DNA of 64,000 nucleotides, taken from contig DATGFN010000066.1 of NCBI GenBank assembly GCA_035308965.1, positions 1 through 64,000 of the forward strand, written 5' to 3'. The notes under the pieces are model-generated. The model had not been told where the DNA came from. It made no database searches and worked only from the letters and a program-made list of their open reading frames with translations. Shown piece after piece: positions 34,390 to 44,334 of this stretch. Position 1 is the stretch's first letter. The number at the start of each line of letters is the position of its first letter. Made by a program: the position numbers and the translations under genes. This stretch comes from DASYXZ01 sp035308965 (GTDB lineage Bacteria > Acidobacteriota > Terriglobia > UBA7540).

Positions 34390-36651
34390 ATGACGGATAA
34401 CCAAAAGTTAGGTCCCCTGAGACCAAGAGGAAGTCTGCAACGGCGTGACGATGTTCCTGACTCCGTCATCGAAGTAGTGCCGTCCGAGGTCGACACCTTC
34501 TCATCCATGAGAGCCTATTGGGATATCTTGTTCAGGCGCCGATGGGAAGTTTTGACCGTGGCTTTCGTGGTGTTAACGATCGTCGCCATCTATACATTCA
34601 AGATGAAGCCGGTATACCAGGCGACGGCGCAACTTGAGATTGACTCCGAATCACCTCTTATCCAATCACTCAAAGACCTCTCAGAAAACCTGCCGACAGA
34701 TGAGGCCTTCTTGGAAACCCAAGTCAAGGTGCTTCAGAGCGACAACTTAGCCTGGCAAACGATCCAGCAACTCGGGCTGGGGCAGAATCCCGCCTTTTCC
34801 TCCGACGCAGCCAAGCCAAGTTCCCGGAGCCTTGACCCGCGAATCTTGCGGGGCAGACTCATGAAAGAGTTCAATAACGACGTCTCGATCGCCCTGGTCC
34901 GCAACACCCAAATGGTGCAAGTCAGTTTCGAAAGTACTGATCCCGACTTGGCAGCCCGGGTTGCCAACACCCTGGTGAATAATTACAAGGATTATGACTT
35001 TCACAAGAAATATGACGCCACGCGCGAGGCCAGCGGGTGGATGGAACAGCAACTGGACGAGACGAAAGCCAATGTGGAAAAATCCCAAGAGGCGCTCGTT
35101 CAATACGAGAGAGCAAATTCAATCGTCAATGTTAGCGACAAGCAAAACGTGGTGGAACAAAGGCTGTCCGATTTGAGCAGGGATCTTAGCAACGCCCAAA
35201 GCGACCGCGAGCAAAAAGAATCGCTCTACGAAATGGTGAAGGCCAACCCGGATCAAGTCGCCCTGCTGGCGCAAAACGAGTTGCTGCAAAAACTGGAAGA
35301 GAAATACGCGGACTTGAAGAGTCAATACGTAGATGCCCTGGGCCAGTACGGGACGAATTTTCCCAAGGTCCAAAGGTTGCGGGATCAAGTGACCGAAATC
35401 CAGTCGCTGATCGACCGCGAACGCAAGCGCACCGTGGAGCGGATCCAAAGTGATTATCATGCCGCGGTCGGCCGTGAAAAACTTGTTTCCGCTTCCGTCA
35501 CGGAACAGAAGGCCGAAGTGGGGAAAATTAACCAGCTTTTGATCCAACACAATATGCTGCAGCGGGAATTTGAAACCAACCAGCTGCTATACCAGAGCCT
35601 TAACCAGCGATTGAAGGATGCCCAGGTTTCGGCGGGACTGAAAGCGACCAACATCCACGTCGTAGATCCGGCAGTTTCGCCCTCGTTACCCATACGGCCG
35701 AAAAAAAGTCTCAATCTTCTGCTGGGTCTGATGGCGGGCCTGCTCCTGGGTATTTCCCTCGCCGTTGTGCTGGAAGGCCTGGAACATACTTCCATCAAGA
35801 CCGCCGAAGACGTGGAACGGCTATTGCCCGCGACCTGCCTGGCTCTGATCCCAATGGCCGGTTCAGGCGCGAATCGCTACGGGTACGGCCTGGCAAAGCG
35901 GGGAACAACGCCGCCATTGCAGAACCACGGGGTGGCCTTGTCGGTTCTGAAAGATCCCACTTCGCCGGTGGCCGAGGCTTACCGCGCTCTGAGAAGTGCG
36001 ATTTTGTTTTCGACCGCCCCTCAACCGCCGCAGAGCATCGTGGTGACCAGCGCCCAGCCCCACGAAGGCAAAACTTCCACCTCGGTCAATGTTGCGGCGG
36101 TGCTTGCCCAGAATGGCGCGCGCGTGCTGATTATCGATGCTGATTTGCGCAACCCGGGCGTGGCCAGGGCCCTGGGAGTCACCAACAGAAAAGGTCTCAG
36201 TGGAGTCCTCACCGGCGCTTATGGAATCGACGACGCCATCGAACGGGTTGGAGAAGCAGTCAATTTGTGGGTCCTTACCGCCGGCCCTCATCCCCCCAAT
36301 CCAGCCGAACTGCTATCCTCCTCCAAAATGGAATCACTGATGGACGAATTGCGCCAGCGTTTCGACCATGTGGTGGTTGACTCTCCGCCTGTCCTTCTGG
36401 TGACCGATGCCACAGTCCTCTCCACGTTGGTGGATGGAGTTCTCCTTGTGGCGGAAAGCGGCGTGACGCCCCCCGGCGCGTTGATCCGCGCCCATCGCAC
36501 TCTCGGGATCGCGGGTGGGAGAGTCCTGGGCGTGGTCGTCAATAAAGTCGACTTGCGCAGCGGCGGCTACTACTACGGTTACTACACCAAATACTATGGC
36601 GCCTACTACGGGGCTCCCGAAAAAGAGCGCGCCAACGTCAAAGTGGAATAA
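34390..36651 (+). CDS. Wzc-type chain-length regulator and tyrosine kinase
   Basis: 753 residues. The Wzz domain has its first membrane helix at ~53-71, a long periplasmic coiled-coil region (~190-430), and a second helix at ~440-460 (after PIRPKKSLNLLLGLMAG). The cytoplasmic BY-kinase domain (~540-720) has Walker A HEGKTS (~556-561), Walker A' VLIIDADLRNP and Walker B HVVVDSPPVL. The tail GGYYYGYYTKYYGAYYG (~725-741) has nine Tyr, the autophosphorylation cluster. It controls polymer length and export with the Wza protein upstream. Fused form and typical length. Confidence 0.93.
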   Translation: MTDNQKLGPLRPRGSLQRRDDVPDSVIEVVPSEVDTFSSMRAYWDILFRRRWEVLTVAFVVLTIVAIYTFKMKPVYQATAQLEIDSESPLIQSLKDLSENLPTDEAFLETQVKVLQSDNLAWQTIQQLGLGQNPAFSSDAAKPSSRSLDPRILRGRLMKEFNNDVSIALVRNTQMVQVSFESTDPDLAARVANTLVNNYKDYDFHKKYDATREASGWMEQQLDETKANVEKSQEALVQYERANSIVNVSDKQNVVEQRLSDLSRDLSNAQSDREQKESLYEMVKANPDQVALLAQNELLQKLEEKYADLKSQYVDALGQYGTNFPKVQRLRDQVTEIQSLIDRERKRTVERIQSDYHAAVGREKLVSASVTEQKAEVGKINQLLIQHNMLQREFETNQLLYQSLNQRLKDAQVSAGLKATNIHVVDPAVSPSLPIRPKKSLNLLLGLMAGLLLGISLAVVLEGLEHTSIKTAEDVERLLPATCLALIPMAGSGANRYGYGLAKRGTTPPLQNHGVALSVLKDPTSPVAEAYRALRSAILFSTAPQPPQSIVVTSAQPHEGKTSTSVNVAAVLAQNGARVLIIDADLRNPGVARALGVTNRKGLSGVLTGAYGIDDAIERVGEAVNLWVLTAGPHPPNPAELLSSSKMESLMDELRQRFDHVVVDSPPVLLVTDATVLSTLVDGVLLVAESGVTPPGALIRAHRTLGIAGGRVLGVVVNKVDLRSGGYYYGYYTKYYGAYYGAPEKERANVKVE

Positions 36652-36807
36652 TCTTCAACCCGGCGAAAAAACATCTAAAGGTTCGCCTTACGGCGACTGG
36701 GTTCAATCGCTTCGATTAAGAAGAGTTGGTGACTGTAGGGGAAGTGATTTCACTGCCCTAAGCGTATTTCGGATTAACCTCGGTCCTGGAAGTCCTCGAA
36801 ACAAAGC

Positions 36808-38154
36808 GTGACACAACTTTATTCTTCTCGTTCGACTGAATACTCACTCCGGTCAGGTTGGCGGGTCGCTCTTTTCCTGCTGACGCTTGGATTGGCCGGC
36901 CTATGGGTGGGAGTCCAGGCAGCTCGCCTTTGGGTTTCAGAAGCTCTGTGGTCGACGTTTACGGATGTAAACCTTCGCCGTGCCTTGGCCATCGATCCCG
37001 TTGATCCCAGGATTAACCGCCTCCTTGGCGCTTATCTGTGCTATACGGAAGAGCCCAATATGGTCGAAGGGCTCATGTACCTTCATCGTGCCACGGAACT
37101 GAGCCCGTATGGATCAAGTTACTGGTATTCATTGGGTTCAGCGTGTGATTTGGCCAATGACACTGCCTGTGCCGATCAAGCGTTTGAGCGGGCCGTGCAC
37201 TTTAGCCCCGTAACCCCGCGCTTCCAGTGGGGGGCGGCCAATCACTATGTGGTGGCCGGTCAAACGGACAAAGCCTTGGCCTATTTCCATCGATTGCTCC
37301 AACTGGATCCTGGGTACGCCTGGCCTGCATTTCGAGTTTGCCTGCGGGCTACCGGCGATCCGGAGCTCGTTTACCACAAAGTAGTGCTCCCCGGGAATGA
37401 CATCAATCTGGAATTGGCTTACGTCAACTTCCTGAGCGGGGAAGCGAATAACGTGGATGCGGCCCACCAGGTTTGGACCCAGAGTCTCGTTGCGCCCCCT
37501 TCATTCCCCATCTCTGCCGCTGCGCCCTATTTCGAACGCCTGGTCAGCCTCGGCCGGGGGCAGGAAGCCAAGAGTGCGTGGCAGGATCTCGAAAGATTGA
37601 ATGTAGTCCCTGGGCCCGATTCCGGCGACCGGGACAATCTAATTTATAACGGGGATTTTGAGGAATTTCCGGTAAATGCCGGATTGGACTGGCGGTTTGG
37701 CCTTGCACCTTTTCTAACCGTCGATTTCTCTGACCCCGGAGCTTACCATGGGAACCGTTGCATGCGCATGGACTTCACAATTGGCCGGAATGAGAATTAC
37801 GTCGGCCCCTATCAGTTCGTTCCGGTCGATCCCAACCGCGCGTACTTGCTACAGGCTTATGTCCGGACCCAAAACATCACCTCTGACAGTGGCCCTCGTT
37901 TTCAAGTGATTGATCCCCTGTGCCCGAATTGCCTTAATTTCCTCAGCGACACGACGGTGGGGACTACTCCCTGGCACCCGCTCACTCTAAAAATTTTCAC
38001 CGGACCCAAAACTCAGTTAATTGAAGTTGTGGTCCTCCGGGCGCGCGGTCGATCATTTCCCAACGAAATCACCGGAAGTTTTTGGATGGACTCAGTCTCG
38101 CTGAAACCCATTAGTGTTGAATCCGCGGAATTCTCGCTGAGGCCCGCACACTGA
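36808..38154 (+). CDS. membrane-anchored TPR protein
   Basis: 448 residues from a GTG (36808); no strong RBS. An N-terminal membrane anchor (~17-39) is followed by TPR-like repeats (~55-270, e.g. RATELSPYGSSYWYSLGSACD and QTDKALAYFHRLLQLDP). The C-terminal beta-sandwich of carbohydrate-binding type begins NLIYNGDFEEFPVN and ends FWMDSVSLKPI (~288-440). It is likely a periplasmic scaffold for polysaccharide assembly. The O-antigen ligase-like gene starts two bases after its stop, so the two work as a pair. Confidence 0.68.
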   Translation: MTQLYSSRSTEYSLRSGWRVALFLLTLGLAGLWVGVQAARLWVSEALWSTFTDVNLRRALAIDPVDPRINRLLGAYLCYTEEPNMVEGLMYLHRATELSPYGSSYWYSLGSACDLANDTACADQAFERAVHFSPVTPRFQWGAANHYVVAGQTDKALAYFHRLLQLDPGYAWPAFRVCLRATGDPELVYHKVVLPGNDINLELAYVNFLSGEANNVDAAHQVWTQSLVAPPSFPISAAAPYFERLVSLGRGQEAKSAWQDLERLNVVPGPDSGDRDNLIYNGDFEEFPVNAGLDWRFGLAPFLTVDFSDPGAYHGNRCMRMDFTIGRNENYVGPYQFVPVDPNRAYLLQAYVRTQNITSDSGPRFQVIDPLCPNCLNFLSDTTVGTTPWHPLTLKIFTGPKTQLIEVVVLRARGRSFPNEITGSFWMDSVSLKPISVESAEFSLRPAH

Positions 38155-38156
38155 CT

Positions 38157-39524
38157 ATGCCACCTTCATCGGCGGAAGCAAGAGCCGTTCCTGTTTTAGC
38201 CGGCCCCATGGCTGATAAGAACCTCGGCACTCCGCGACTGTTCAACGTGGGGCGAGGCCTTCTGATTGCCGCCTTGATGGCAGCCCCATTGGCCTATGGC
38301 TCTGTTCAGACCTGGGCATGGGCATCCCTGACGTTGCTGGCGGTCCTTATCCTTTTTGTGTGGGGGATCGCCTGCGTCCAGCAGGGCGCGGTTAGGATCT
38401 TCTGGTCGCCCCTGTACCTCCCCGCGGGACTTTTCCTTTTTTGGGCGGTCGCTCAATACGCCGGGCACCTGACCGTTGACTACATCGGAACCCGTGAAGC
38501 TGTGGTCAAGCTCGCCACAGATTGCATTCTCTTCTTTCTCGCCGGCCAATTCTGGGCCATGGGTTCAGAAAAAAAGTGGGACGGGCTTGGAATCGCCGTC
38601 ACGATCTATGCCTTCGTGATCGCCTTTCTTGCCATCGTCCAATTCTTTTCGGGACCCATTTATAACTATTGGAACTTTTGGTCGGTGAATTCCTTGTGGG
38701 GAGCGTTTGGACCTTACGTTAATCGCAATCATTACGCGGGATTGATGGAAATGTTAATCCCCCTGAGCGCCACCTATGTCCTTTCGCGACCCGAGGGGCA
38801 TCCGCAGCGAAACTTGCTGGGCTTCTCCGTCCTGCTTCCCATCGCCTCACTATTGCTGTCTGGTTCGCGGGGAGGATTTGTCTCATTGCTGGTCGAAATC
38901 ATCATCCTGGGAACGGTGCTATTCAAGGTTAGCCTGATCTCCGGCCGCCGGAGCCTGTTATCTCTCGGTATTCTCGGGGTGACTGCGGCCGCCATCCTTT
39001 TTTTCTGGATCGACCCGGGCCAAATTTCAAAGCGTCTGGAAGGCATGTTCGAATTGAAAAATGCCAACGACGCAAGTTCCGGCCACCGGGGAGAGACGGC
39101 GCTCGACACGCTTCTAATCTTACGCGATCATCCACTGACCGGGACGGGCGTGGGGAGTTTCGCAACGGCATTTCCACAATATCAAACTGTGGCCGGGGAC
39201 CCAGTCTGGGACCACGCTCATAATGATTACGCGGAGGCTCTGGCCGAAACCGGAGTAATTGGCGGGGTGCTGATCCTGGGGGCCTTGGCCATTTTTCTCA
39301 AACGCATTTCGCGATACTTGGGTGCTGGGCCAAAGAACGTGGCGGGCTGGATGCAACTGGGGGCGGCTATAGGTGTTCTCGGTATCCTCATCCACAGTTT
39401 CTTCGATTTTAATCTGCGCATCCCCGCCAATGCGGCATGGTTTGCAGTTTGCTGCGGCCTAGCGTTTGCCGGAATCCAGTCCTCCGGCCAAGCCAGGTCG
39501 AGGAGGGCTAGTCGAGCCAATTGA
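38157..39524 (+). CDS. O-antigen ligase/polymerase family protein
   Basis: 455 residues with about ten or more hydrophobic segments. The Wzy_C/WaaL signature occupies the large loop and following helices: NRNHYAGLMEML (~183-194), SRGGFVSLL, and HPLTGTGVGSFATAFPQY then DHAHNDYAEALAETG. Such proteins join glycan units to an acceptor (lipid A, protein or growing chain). Coupling to the TPR gene is common for exopolysaccharide polymerases, so polymerisation is as likely as ligation. An internal Met at residue 18 is an alternative start. Confidence 0.82.
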   Translation: MPPSSAEARAVPVLAGPMADKNLGTPRLFNVGRGLLIAALMAAPLAYGSVQTWAWASLTLLAVLILFVWGIACVQQGAVRIFWSPLYLPAGLFLFWAVAQYAGHLTVDYIGTREAVVKLATDCILFFLAGQFWAMGSEKKWDGLGIAVTIYAFVIAFLAIVQFFSGPIYNYWNFWSVNSLWGAFGPYVNRNHYAGLMEMLIPLSATYVLSRPEGHPQRNLLGFSVLLPIASLLLSGSRGGFVSLLVEIIILGTVLFKVSLISGRRSLLSLGILGVTAAAILFFWIDPGQISKRLEGMFELKNANDASSGHRGETALDTLLILRDHPLTGTGVGSFATAFPQYQTVAGDPVWDHAHNDYAEALAETGVIGGVLILGALAIFLKRISRYLGAGPKNVAGWMQLGAAIGVLGILIHSFFDFNLRIPANAAWFAVCCGLAFAGIQSSGQARSRRASRAN

Positions 39525-39680
39525 TGCGGGCGTGGCCGGGCCTTACCAGCCTTCTTTCTCATTTTTCCTGGTGGACTTGCGCCCAGCCACTTCAGTCTGG
39601 ATTCAATGATAGGGCGGAGCTTGGGAGCGATCGGGAGCGCGCGCTCAATACTTTTATAGAATTCTCGGGAGATTAACCAC

Positions 39681-40469
39681 ATGAAAGGTGTGATTCTAGC
39701 GGGCGGCGCCGGATCTCGGCTCTTCCCCCTGACCAAAATAACCAACAAGCATTTGCTGCCCATCTTCAACCTCCCCATGATCTATTACCCACTTCAGACA
39801 CTGGTCAACGCGGGCATTCAGGACATCATGATCGTCACCGGCGGCAGGAATGCCGGCGACTTCCTCCGCTTGCTCAATAACGGAAAGGAATTCGGTCTGA
39901 AGCATATTCAATATGCTTATCAGGAAGGGGAAGGAGGCATTGCGGACGCTCTTCGCCTCACTGAACATTTTGTGGGCGAAGATAAAATCTGCGTCATCCT
40001 GGGTGACAACATCATTGAGAATAACGTCCTGGAGGCGGTTCAAGCCTTCAAATCGCAAACGCGCGGCGCTCACATTATCTTAAAAGAGGTCGCCAATCCC
40101 GAAAGATTTGGCGTGCCTGTTTTCAAGAATGAGAGGATTGACTCCATCATAGAAAAGCCCGCCAACCCTCCTTCGCATTTTGCCGTTATTGGAATTTATC
40201 TCTATGACAGTTCCGTGTTCGCCCGCATCCGGCAACTTAAGCCCTCGGGCCGGGGTGAGCTTGAGATTACTGACGTCAATAATTCCTATTTGAGAGACGG
40301 CGAACTCACCCACAGCATTCTCGACGGGTGGTGGACGGACGCTGGTACATTCGAATCGTTGCACGCTGCCGCCAATCTGGTGGCGGGCACGGGCGCCAAC
40401 AAGATCAATGGCCAACCCGTCGCCACAAGCTTGCACCTGGCGGAGACCGCTGCCAACTCCAATGGATAA
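39681..40469 (+). CDS. rfbA: glucose-1-phosphate thymidylyltransferase
   Basis: 262 residues. The nucleotidyltransferase signature LAGGAGSRLFPLTKITNKHLLP begins at residue 6, and metal/substrate residues appear in LGDNIIE and the SIIEKP strand. DGWWTDAGTFESL is typical of RmlA. It makes dTDP-glucose from dTTP and glucose-1-phosphate. It is about 30 residues shorter than the enterobacterial enzyme, lacking its C-terminal helices, as in the short RmlA subgroup. It supplies the RfbC branch. Confidence 0.88.
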   Translation: MKGVILAGGAGSRLFPLTKITNKHLLPIFNLPMIYYPLQTLVNAGIQDIMIVTGGRNAGDFLRLLNNGKEFGLKHIQYAYQEGEGGIADALRLTEHFVGEDKICVILGDNIIENNVLEAVQAFKSQTRGAHIILKEVANPERFGVPVFKNERIDSIIEKPANPPSHFAVIGIYLYDSSVFARIRQLKPSGRGELEITDVNNSYLRDGELTHSILDGWWTDAGTFESLHAAANLVAGTGANKINGQPVATSLHLAETAANSNG

Positions 40470-40605
40470 CTAGCCCGCGAAAGTTTTCTGGACACGCGCT
40501 GGGGATCAATGACCAGTGGGGTTCACCCACCTATTTAAGTGGCCCCAATCCAAAAAGTAGAAAACTTGAAAGCCTGACCGCAAAAGCCTGACCTGTTAAG
40601 TGTGA

Positions 40606-41496
40606 ATGATGAGAAAAACGATTTACATGCTGGTGCAACTAATCTATAGCCCGATATGTATTCTTGCGCTTCTGCAATCCAAACGGATTCATCCAAGTTA
40701 CAAGATGACCTTATGGAAAAAGCTTCGGCTGGGTTATAGGTTTTACCGGAACAGGCTCAAAGTGAGAACGGGAACCAGCCCGAAAGTACATTTGGCCATG
40801 GCGCTCAAGCTGCTTGAAATGCCTCCGGATTTGCCGGGCGTGGTCGTAGAATGCGGCACCTTCAAAGGCGGAACCGCGGCAAATCTGTCCCTGGTGTGCA
40901 AACTGGTGGGGCGCCAGTTGTTTATTTTCGACTCGTTCGAGGGTTTGCCGGAAGGCTCGGCGTCGGACCGGCAGGCGAAAGGCTACAGCAAGGGTGAATA
41001 TCTCGGGACTTTAGAGGAGGTCACCCAAAATATCCGGAAGGCAGGCGCCATCGAGTGCTGTACTTTTGTGCGTGGCTGGTTTGATAAGACAATGCCGTCC
41101 TTTGACCGGGAAGTTGTTCTCGCCTACGTGGATGTGGATCTGGAAGCGAGTCTTGACGATTGTATTCGCAACCTTTGGCCCCATCTTTCAGATCGCGGCT
41201 TCATCTTTATAGACGAGTGCCTCGACACTGACTATTGCTCTCTATTCTATTCCGAGCGCTGGTGGAAGGAGAATTTTGATTCTACGCCCCCCGGCTTGAT
41301 CGGTGCTGGCACTGGTCTTGCCACGGGTGATTTTTATATTGGGCCTTTTGAGGAGCTGAAGGATCACCCTACCCAACACGCCAGTTCCGGCGCCTACACT
41401 TCCAAACAAATGTCGGGCCATTGGACCTACTATCCTGGCAGCTCCGCGCCATCGGGAGAGATATCTTCCGGACAAGGCGATCGCGCCCAAAAGTGA
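40606..41496 (+). CDS. TylF/MycF-type O-methyltransferase
   Basis: 296 residues of the macrocin O-methyltransferase family. Recognisable parts are VVVECGTFKGGTAANLSLV (SAM motif, ~84), IFDSFEGLPE, then YVDVDLEASLDDCIRNLWPH with metal-binding Asp residues, and FIDECLD. The family methylates sugar hydroxyls in a Mg-dependent manner. In this locus it would decorate the repeat unit. A short hydrophobic N-terminus (~1-25) may be membrane-associated. Confidence 0.8.
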   Translation: MMRKTIYMLVQLIYSPICILALLQSKRIHPSYKMTLWKKLRLGYRFYRNRLKVRTGTSPKVHLAMALKLLEMPPDLPGVVVECGTFKGGTAANLSLVCKLVGRQLFIFDSFEGLPEGSASDRQAKGYSKGEYLGTLEEVTQNIRKAGAIECCTFVRGWFDKTMPSFDREVVLAYVDVDLEASLDDCIRNLWPHLSDRGFIFIDECLDTDYCSLFYSERWWKENFDSTPPGLIGAGTGLATGDFYIGPFEELKDHPTQHASSGAYTSKQMSGHWTYYPGSSAPSGEISSGQGDRAQK

Positions 41497-41616
41497 CGGA
41501 CGAAATAATTAAAGACCGTGGCCGGATGAATTCATCGCCGCCTTCCACGCGATTCATGCCATGGGTTTCCCAAGCAAATATTCCCATAAAATAATGCGTT
41601 CTGATCAGCCCTGAAA

Positions 41617-43164
41617 ATGAGCAACCCTCTGGAAATTCGAAGCGGCCTGCTGGCTCGCAACACCGCGCTAAATTTGGGAGGGCACGTCATCCCGATTCTC
41701 GTCGGGCTGGTAACCATTCCTTACGTGGTGCGGGGGCTGGGCAGCGCAGGGTTTGGCATTCTGTCCATCGCCTGGGTGCTGCTCGGTTATCTCGGTTTAT
41801 TTGATTTGGGATTGGGGCGCGCCACCACCAAGTTCGTGGCCGAATGTCTGGGCCGTGGTGAATTGGAACGCCTCCCCGGTTTGGTCTGGACCTCCCTGGG
41901 GTATCAAATGATCTTCGCTGTTCTCGGTAGTGTGGTGGTTGCGGCATTTGTTCCTTTCTTAGTGAGCAGGCTGAAAGTTCCTTCCGCCCTGGTCGCCGAA
42001 ACCAGGCTTTGTTTCTATATTCTCGCCGCATCCTTGCCGATTGTTCTCGCCACCACCGCCCTGCGCAGCGTGCTCGAATCCGCCCAGCGGTTTGACCTGG
42101 TGAATTACGTTAAAGTTCCCGCCAACATTTCTGTGTTTTTATTGCCGGCCATCGCCATCGCAGCAGGGCTCCACCTACCGGGAATCATCTTTCTCCTGGT
42201 CATCGGCAGACTGCTGGCGACGCTCGCTTATTTGGCCGTCTGCCTGAAGACATTTCCAATCCTGACGAAAAAGTTCACCTTCGATCCCAAATTGCTGCGT
42301 CCTCTCATAATTTATGGAGGTTGGGTTACGGTTTCCAGTGTAGTGAGTGCCGTCTTGGCCTATGGCGACCGCTTAGTGATCGGATCCCTTGTCTCCATGG
42401 AAGCGGTGGGCTACTACACGGCGCCGTCGGAAGTCACCGGGCGGTTTTTGATCTTCCCAGCGAGCCTGGTCTTGACGCTTTTCCCCGCATTCAGCAGCCT
42501 GGATGCTTGGGGCAATAAGGAAAGGCTGGAAAAACTCTACGCCCGCTCCGTCAAGTTTCTCCTTCTCGGCCTCGGGCCTGTGTTGGCTCTGGTGGCCGTT
42601 TTTGCCCACGAGATTTTACGCCTGTGGCTGGGCAGCGATTTCGCATTGAAAAGCACTTTGGTCCTACAGATTCTTGCTGGCGGAATTTTGCTGAACGCCC
42701 TGGCCCTCGTCCCATTCACTTTGATTCAAGGACTTGGGCGGCCGGATGTTCCTGCAAAATTTCACCTGCTGGAGTTGCCGTTGTATGTTCTTACCTTGTG
42801 GATTCTGGTGAGTCGAATGGGCATTGACGGTGCGGCTCTGGCCTGGACTTTGCGCGTGGGGTTCGACGCTTTACTGCTCTTTGGCGCCGTGTGGCGACTC
42901 CACTTCGCCCCGCTGCGCGTCCTGGCGGAAAAAGGACTCGTAATGTGTTTGCTCGCTGTGCTCGGTTTTGCAGGAGTCTTAGCTCTCACTTTGCGGGCGG
43001 CTCCAGCCTTGCTGCCTCAGGTGGCTTTAAGCGCACTTTGGGTGTCGCTTTTCGCGGTAGGTATTTGGAGTTTCGGGCTTGACGGAGGGGAGAAAGGGCT
43101 CCTAACGTCCACGCTCGGAAGAGTTGCAGCCCCATTCATCAGGAGGACGGATGACGGCTGCTGA
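41617..43164 (+). CDS. Wzx-type polysaccharide flippase
   Basis: 515 residues with about 12-14 hydrophobic helices. The N-terminus ARNTALNLGGHVIPILVGLVTIPYVVRGLGSAGFGILSIAW is the hallmark of the MATE/PST oligosaccharide flippase family; a second conserved block is SSVVSAVLAYGDRLVIG. It moves undecaprenyl-linked repeat units across the inner membrane for polymerisation. The next gene starts 14 bases before its stop. Confidence 0.9.
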   Translation: MSNPLEIRSGLLARNTALNLGGHVIPILVGLVTIPYVVRGLGSAGFGILSIAWVLLGYLGLFDLGLGRATTKFVAECLGRGELERLPGLVWTSLGYQMIFAVLGSVVVAAFVPFLVSRLKVPSALVAETRLCFYILAASLPIVLATTALRSVLESAQRFDLVNYVKVPANISVFLLPAIAIAAGLHLPGIIFLLVIGRLLATLAYLAVCLKTFPILTKKFTFDPKLLRPLIIYGGWVTVSSVVSAVLAYGDRLVIGSLVSMEAVGYYTAPSEVTGRFLIFPASLVLTLFPAFSSLDAWGNKERLEKLYARSVKFLLLGLGPVLALVAVFAHEILRLWLGSDFALKSTLVLQILAGGILLNALALVPFTLIQGLGRPDVPAKFHLLELPLYVLTLWILVSRMGIDGAALAWTLRVGFDALLLFGAVWRLHFAPLRVLAEKGLVMCLLAVLGFAGVLALTLRAAPALLPQVALSALWVSLFAVGIWSFGLDGGEKGLLTSTLGRVAAPFIRRTDDGC

Positions 43165-44185
43165 CAATGTCAGAGTCGAAGATGTCCCCGCGTGCCTGCT
43201 TTGCGGGAAAAAGGGCGTAAGTTATTATGAGGCGCTTCGTGACCGCCTTTTTAGTGCTCCTGGCGTGTGGAACTTTCTCAAGTGTCCTGGCTGTGGGTTG
43301 ATTTGGCTCAATCCCCGCCCAGTTCCCGAGGACAACGGCAAGGTGTACTCAACTTATTATACTCATTCCGATAACGGAGGGAGTAGCAAATTGGCTACAC
43401 TGAGGGAGAAAATCGAACTCTCTGTTCTAGCGTCACTGCCCGGATACCAGGCTCTGGCGCCAAGCAGAGCTTGGAGGCAGATCGGCAGGATCCTGAGATT
43501 GATTCCTCCCATTATGGAACAAGCATGGTTTGGGCCGTTGTGCTTGGATGGACTCGAGAAGGGGAAGCTGTTAGATATCGGCTGCGGGAACGGCAATTTC
43601 CTCGCAATCATGCGAGACGCTGGCTGGGAAGTGATGGGAGTTGACCCTGATCCTGCCTCAGCGAAAATAGCCAAGGAACGATTCGGTCTTCAAACTATCG
43701 TAGGCACAATCTGGGATGCTCGGCTGCCCGAGAAGTCATTTGATGCTGTAACCCTGAACCATGTTATCGAGCACGTCTATGATCCCATCGCACTGTTTCG
43801 GGAGTGTCGGCGCGTGCTCAAGCCCGACGGCAGGCTCGTGGTGGTGACTCCCAACGTGGAAAGTATGGCTCATCAAGTCTTCAGAGCATATTGGCGCGAA
43901 CTAGATCCTCCGAGGCACTTACACCTTTTTTCATTCCAGACACTCCAGGATTGTGCGGCTGAGAGCGGGCTGCATATTAAGATTCTCAGGACCTCATCTC
44001 ACAGTGCCCGTGGCGTGTGGGTTGCAAGCCAGGCGATTAAGAATAAGGGGCGCTTTTCCCTTCCAGATGCGACCGTGAGACTAAGGATTAATGCGTTGGC
44101 TTTTCAGGTACGCGAAGAGGTCGCGCTCAGGACATCGGGGAGTGCAGGCGAGGAGCTGATTCTTGTCGGCTCGCGAACCACTTGA
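43151..44185 (+). CDS. class I methyltransferase with zinc-ribbon N-terminus
   Basis: 344 residues from the ATG at 43151 (AGGAGG upstream, overlapping the flippase end). A four-Cys zinc-binding segment (CLLC ... CPGC, ~11-47) precedes the SAM domain: LLDIGCGNGNFLAIM, VMGVDPDPAS, LPEKSFDAVTLNHVIEHV and RVLKPDGRLVVVTPN. This arrangement is common in methyltransferases of surface-polysaccharide loci. The substrate is probably a glycan or lipid-linked sugar. Confidence 0.83.
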   Translation: MTAADNVRVEDVPACLLCGKKGVSYYEALRDRLFSAPGVWNFLKCPGCGLIWLNPRPVPEDNGKVYSTYYTHSDNGGSSKLATLREKIELSVLASLPGYQALAPSRAWRQIGRILRLIPPIMEQAWFGPLCLDGLEKGKLLDIGCGNGNFLAIMRDAGWEVMGVDPDPASAKIAKERFGLQTIVGTIWDARLPEKSFDAVTLNHVIEHVYDPIALFRECRRVLKPDGRLVVVTPNVESMAHQVFRAYWRELDPPRHLHLFSFQTLQDCAAESGLHIKILRTSSHSARGVWVASQAIKNKGRFSLPDATVRLRINALAFQVREEVALRTSGSAGEELILVGSRTT

Positions 44186-44205
44186 CGACAAAAAGTAGAC
44201 GCAGC

Positions 44206-44334
44206 ATGCATATCTACTTTCCCAACTTTTTTAGTGAGGGAATTCTGCTTGCCATCCCGCTCCTTGACCTCCGGGACAAGACCTTTCTGGATGGGGCGGG
44301 CGGCAAAGTCATATCAACCTTTAGAGGCGCTTAA
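44206..44334 (+). CDS. short coupled upstream peptide or gene fragment
   Basis: A 42-residue frame beginning MHIYFPNFFSEGILLAIP and ending STFRGA. Its TAA overlaps the polymerase ATG (TAATG, 44332-44336), which would allow translational coupling. There is no clear RBS. It could be a leader peptide or the surviving start of a lost glycosyltransferase. No homologue is recognised. Confidence 0.25.
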   Translation: MHIYFPNFFSEGILLAIPLLDLRDKTFLDGAGGKVISTFRGA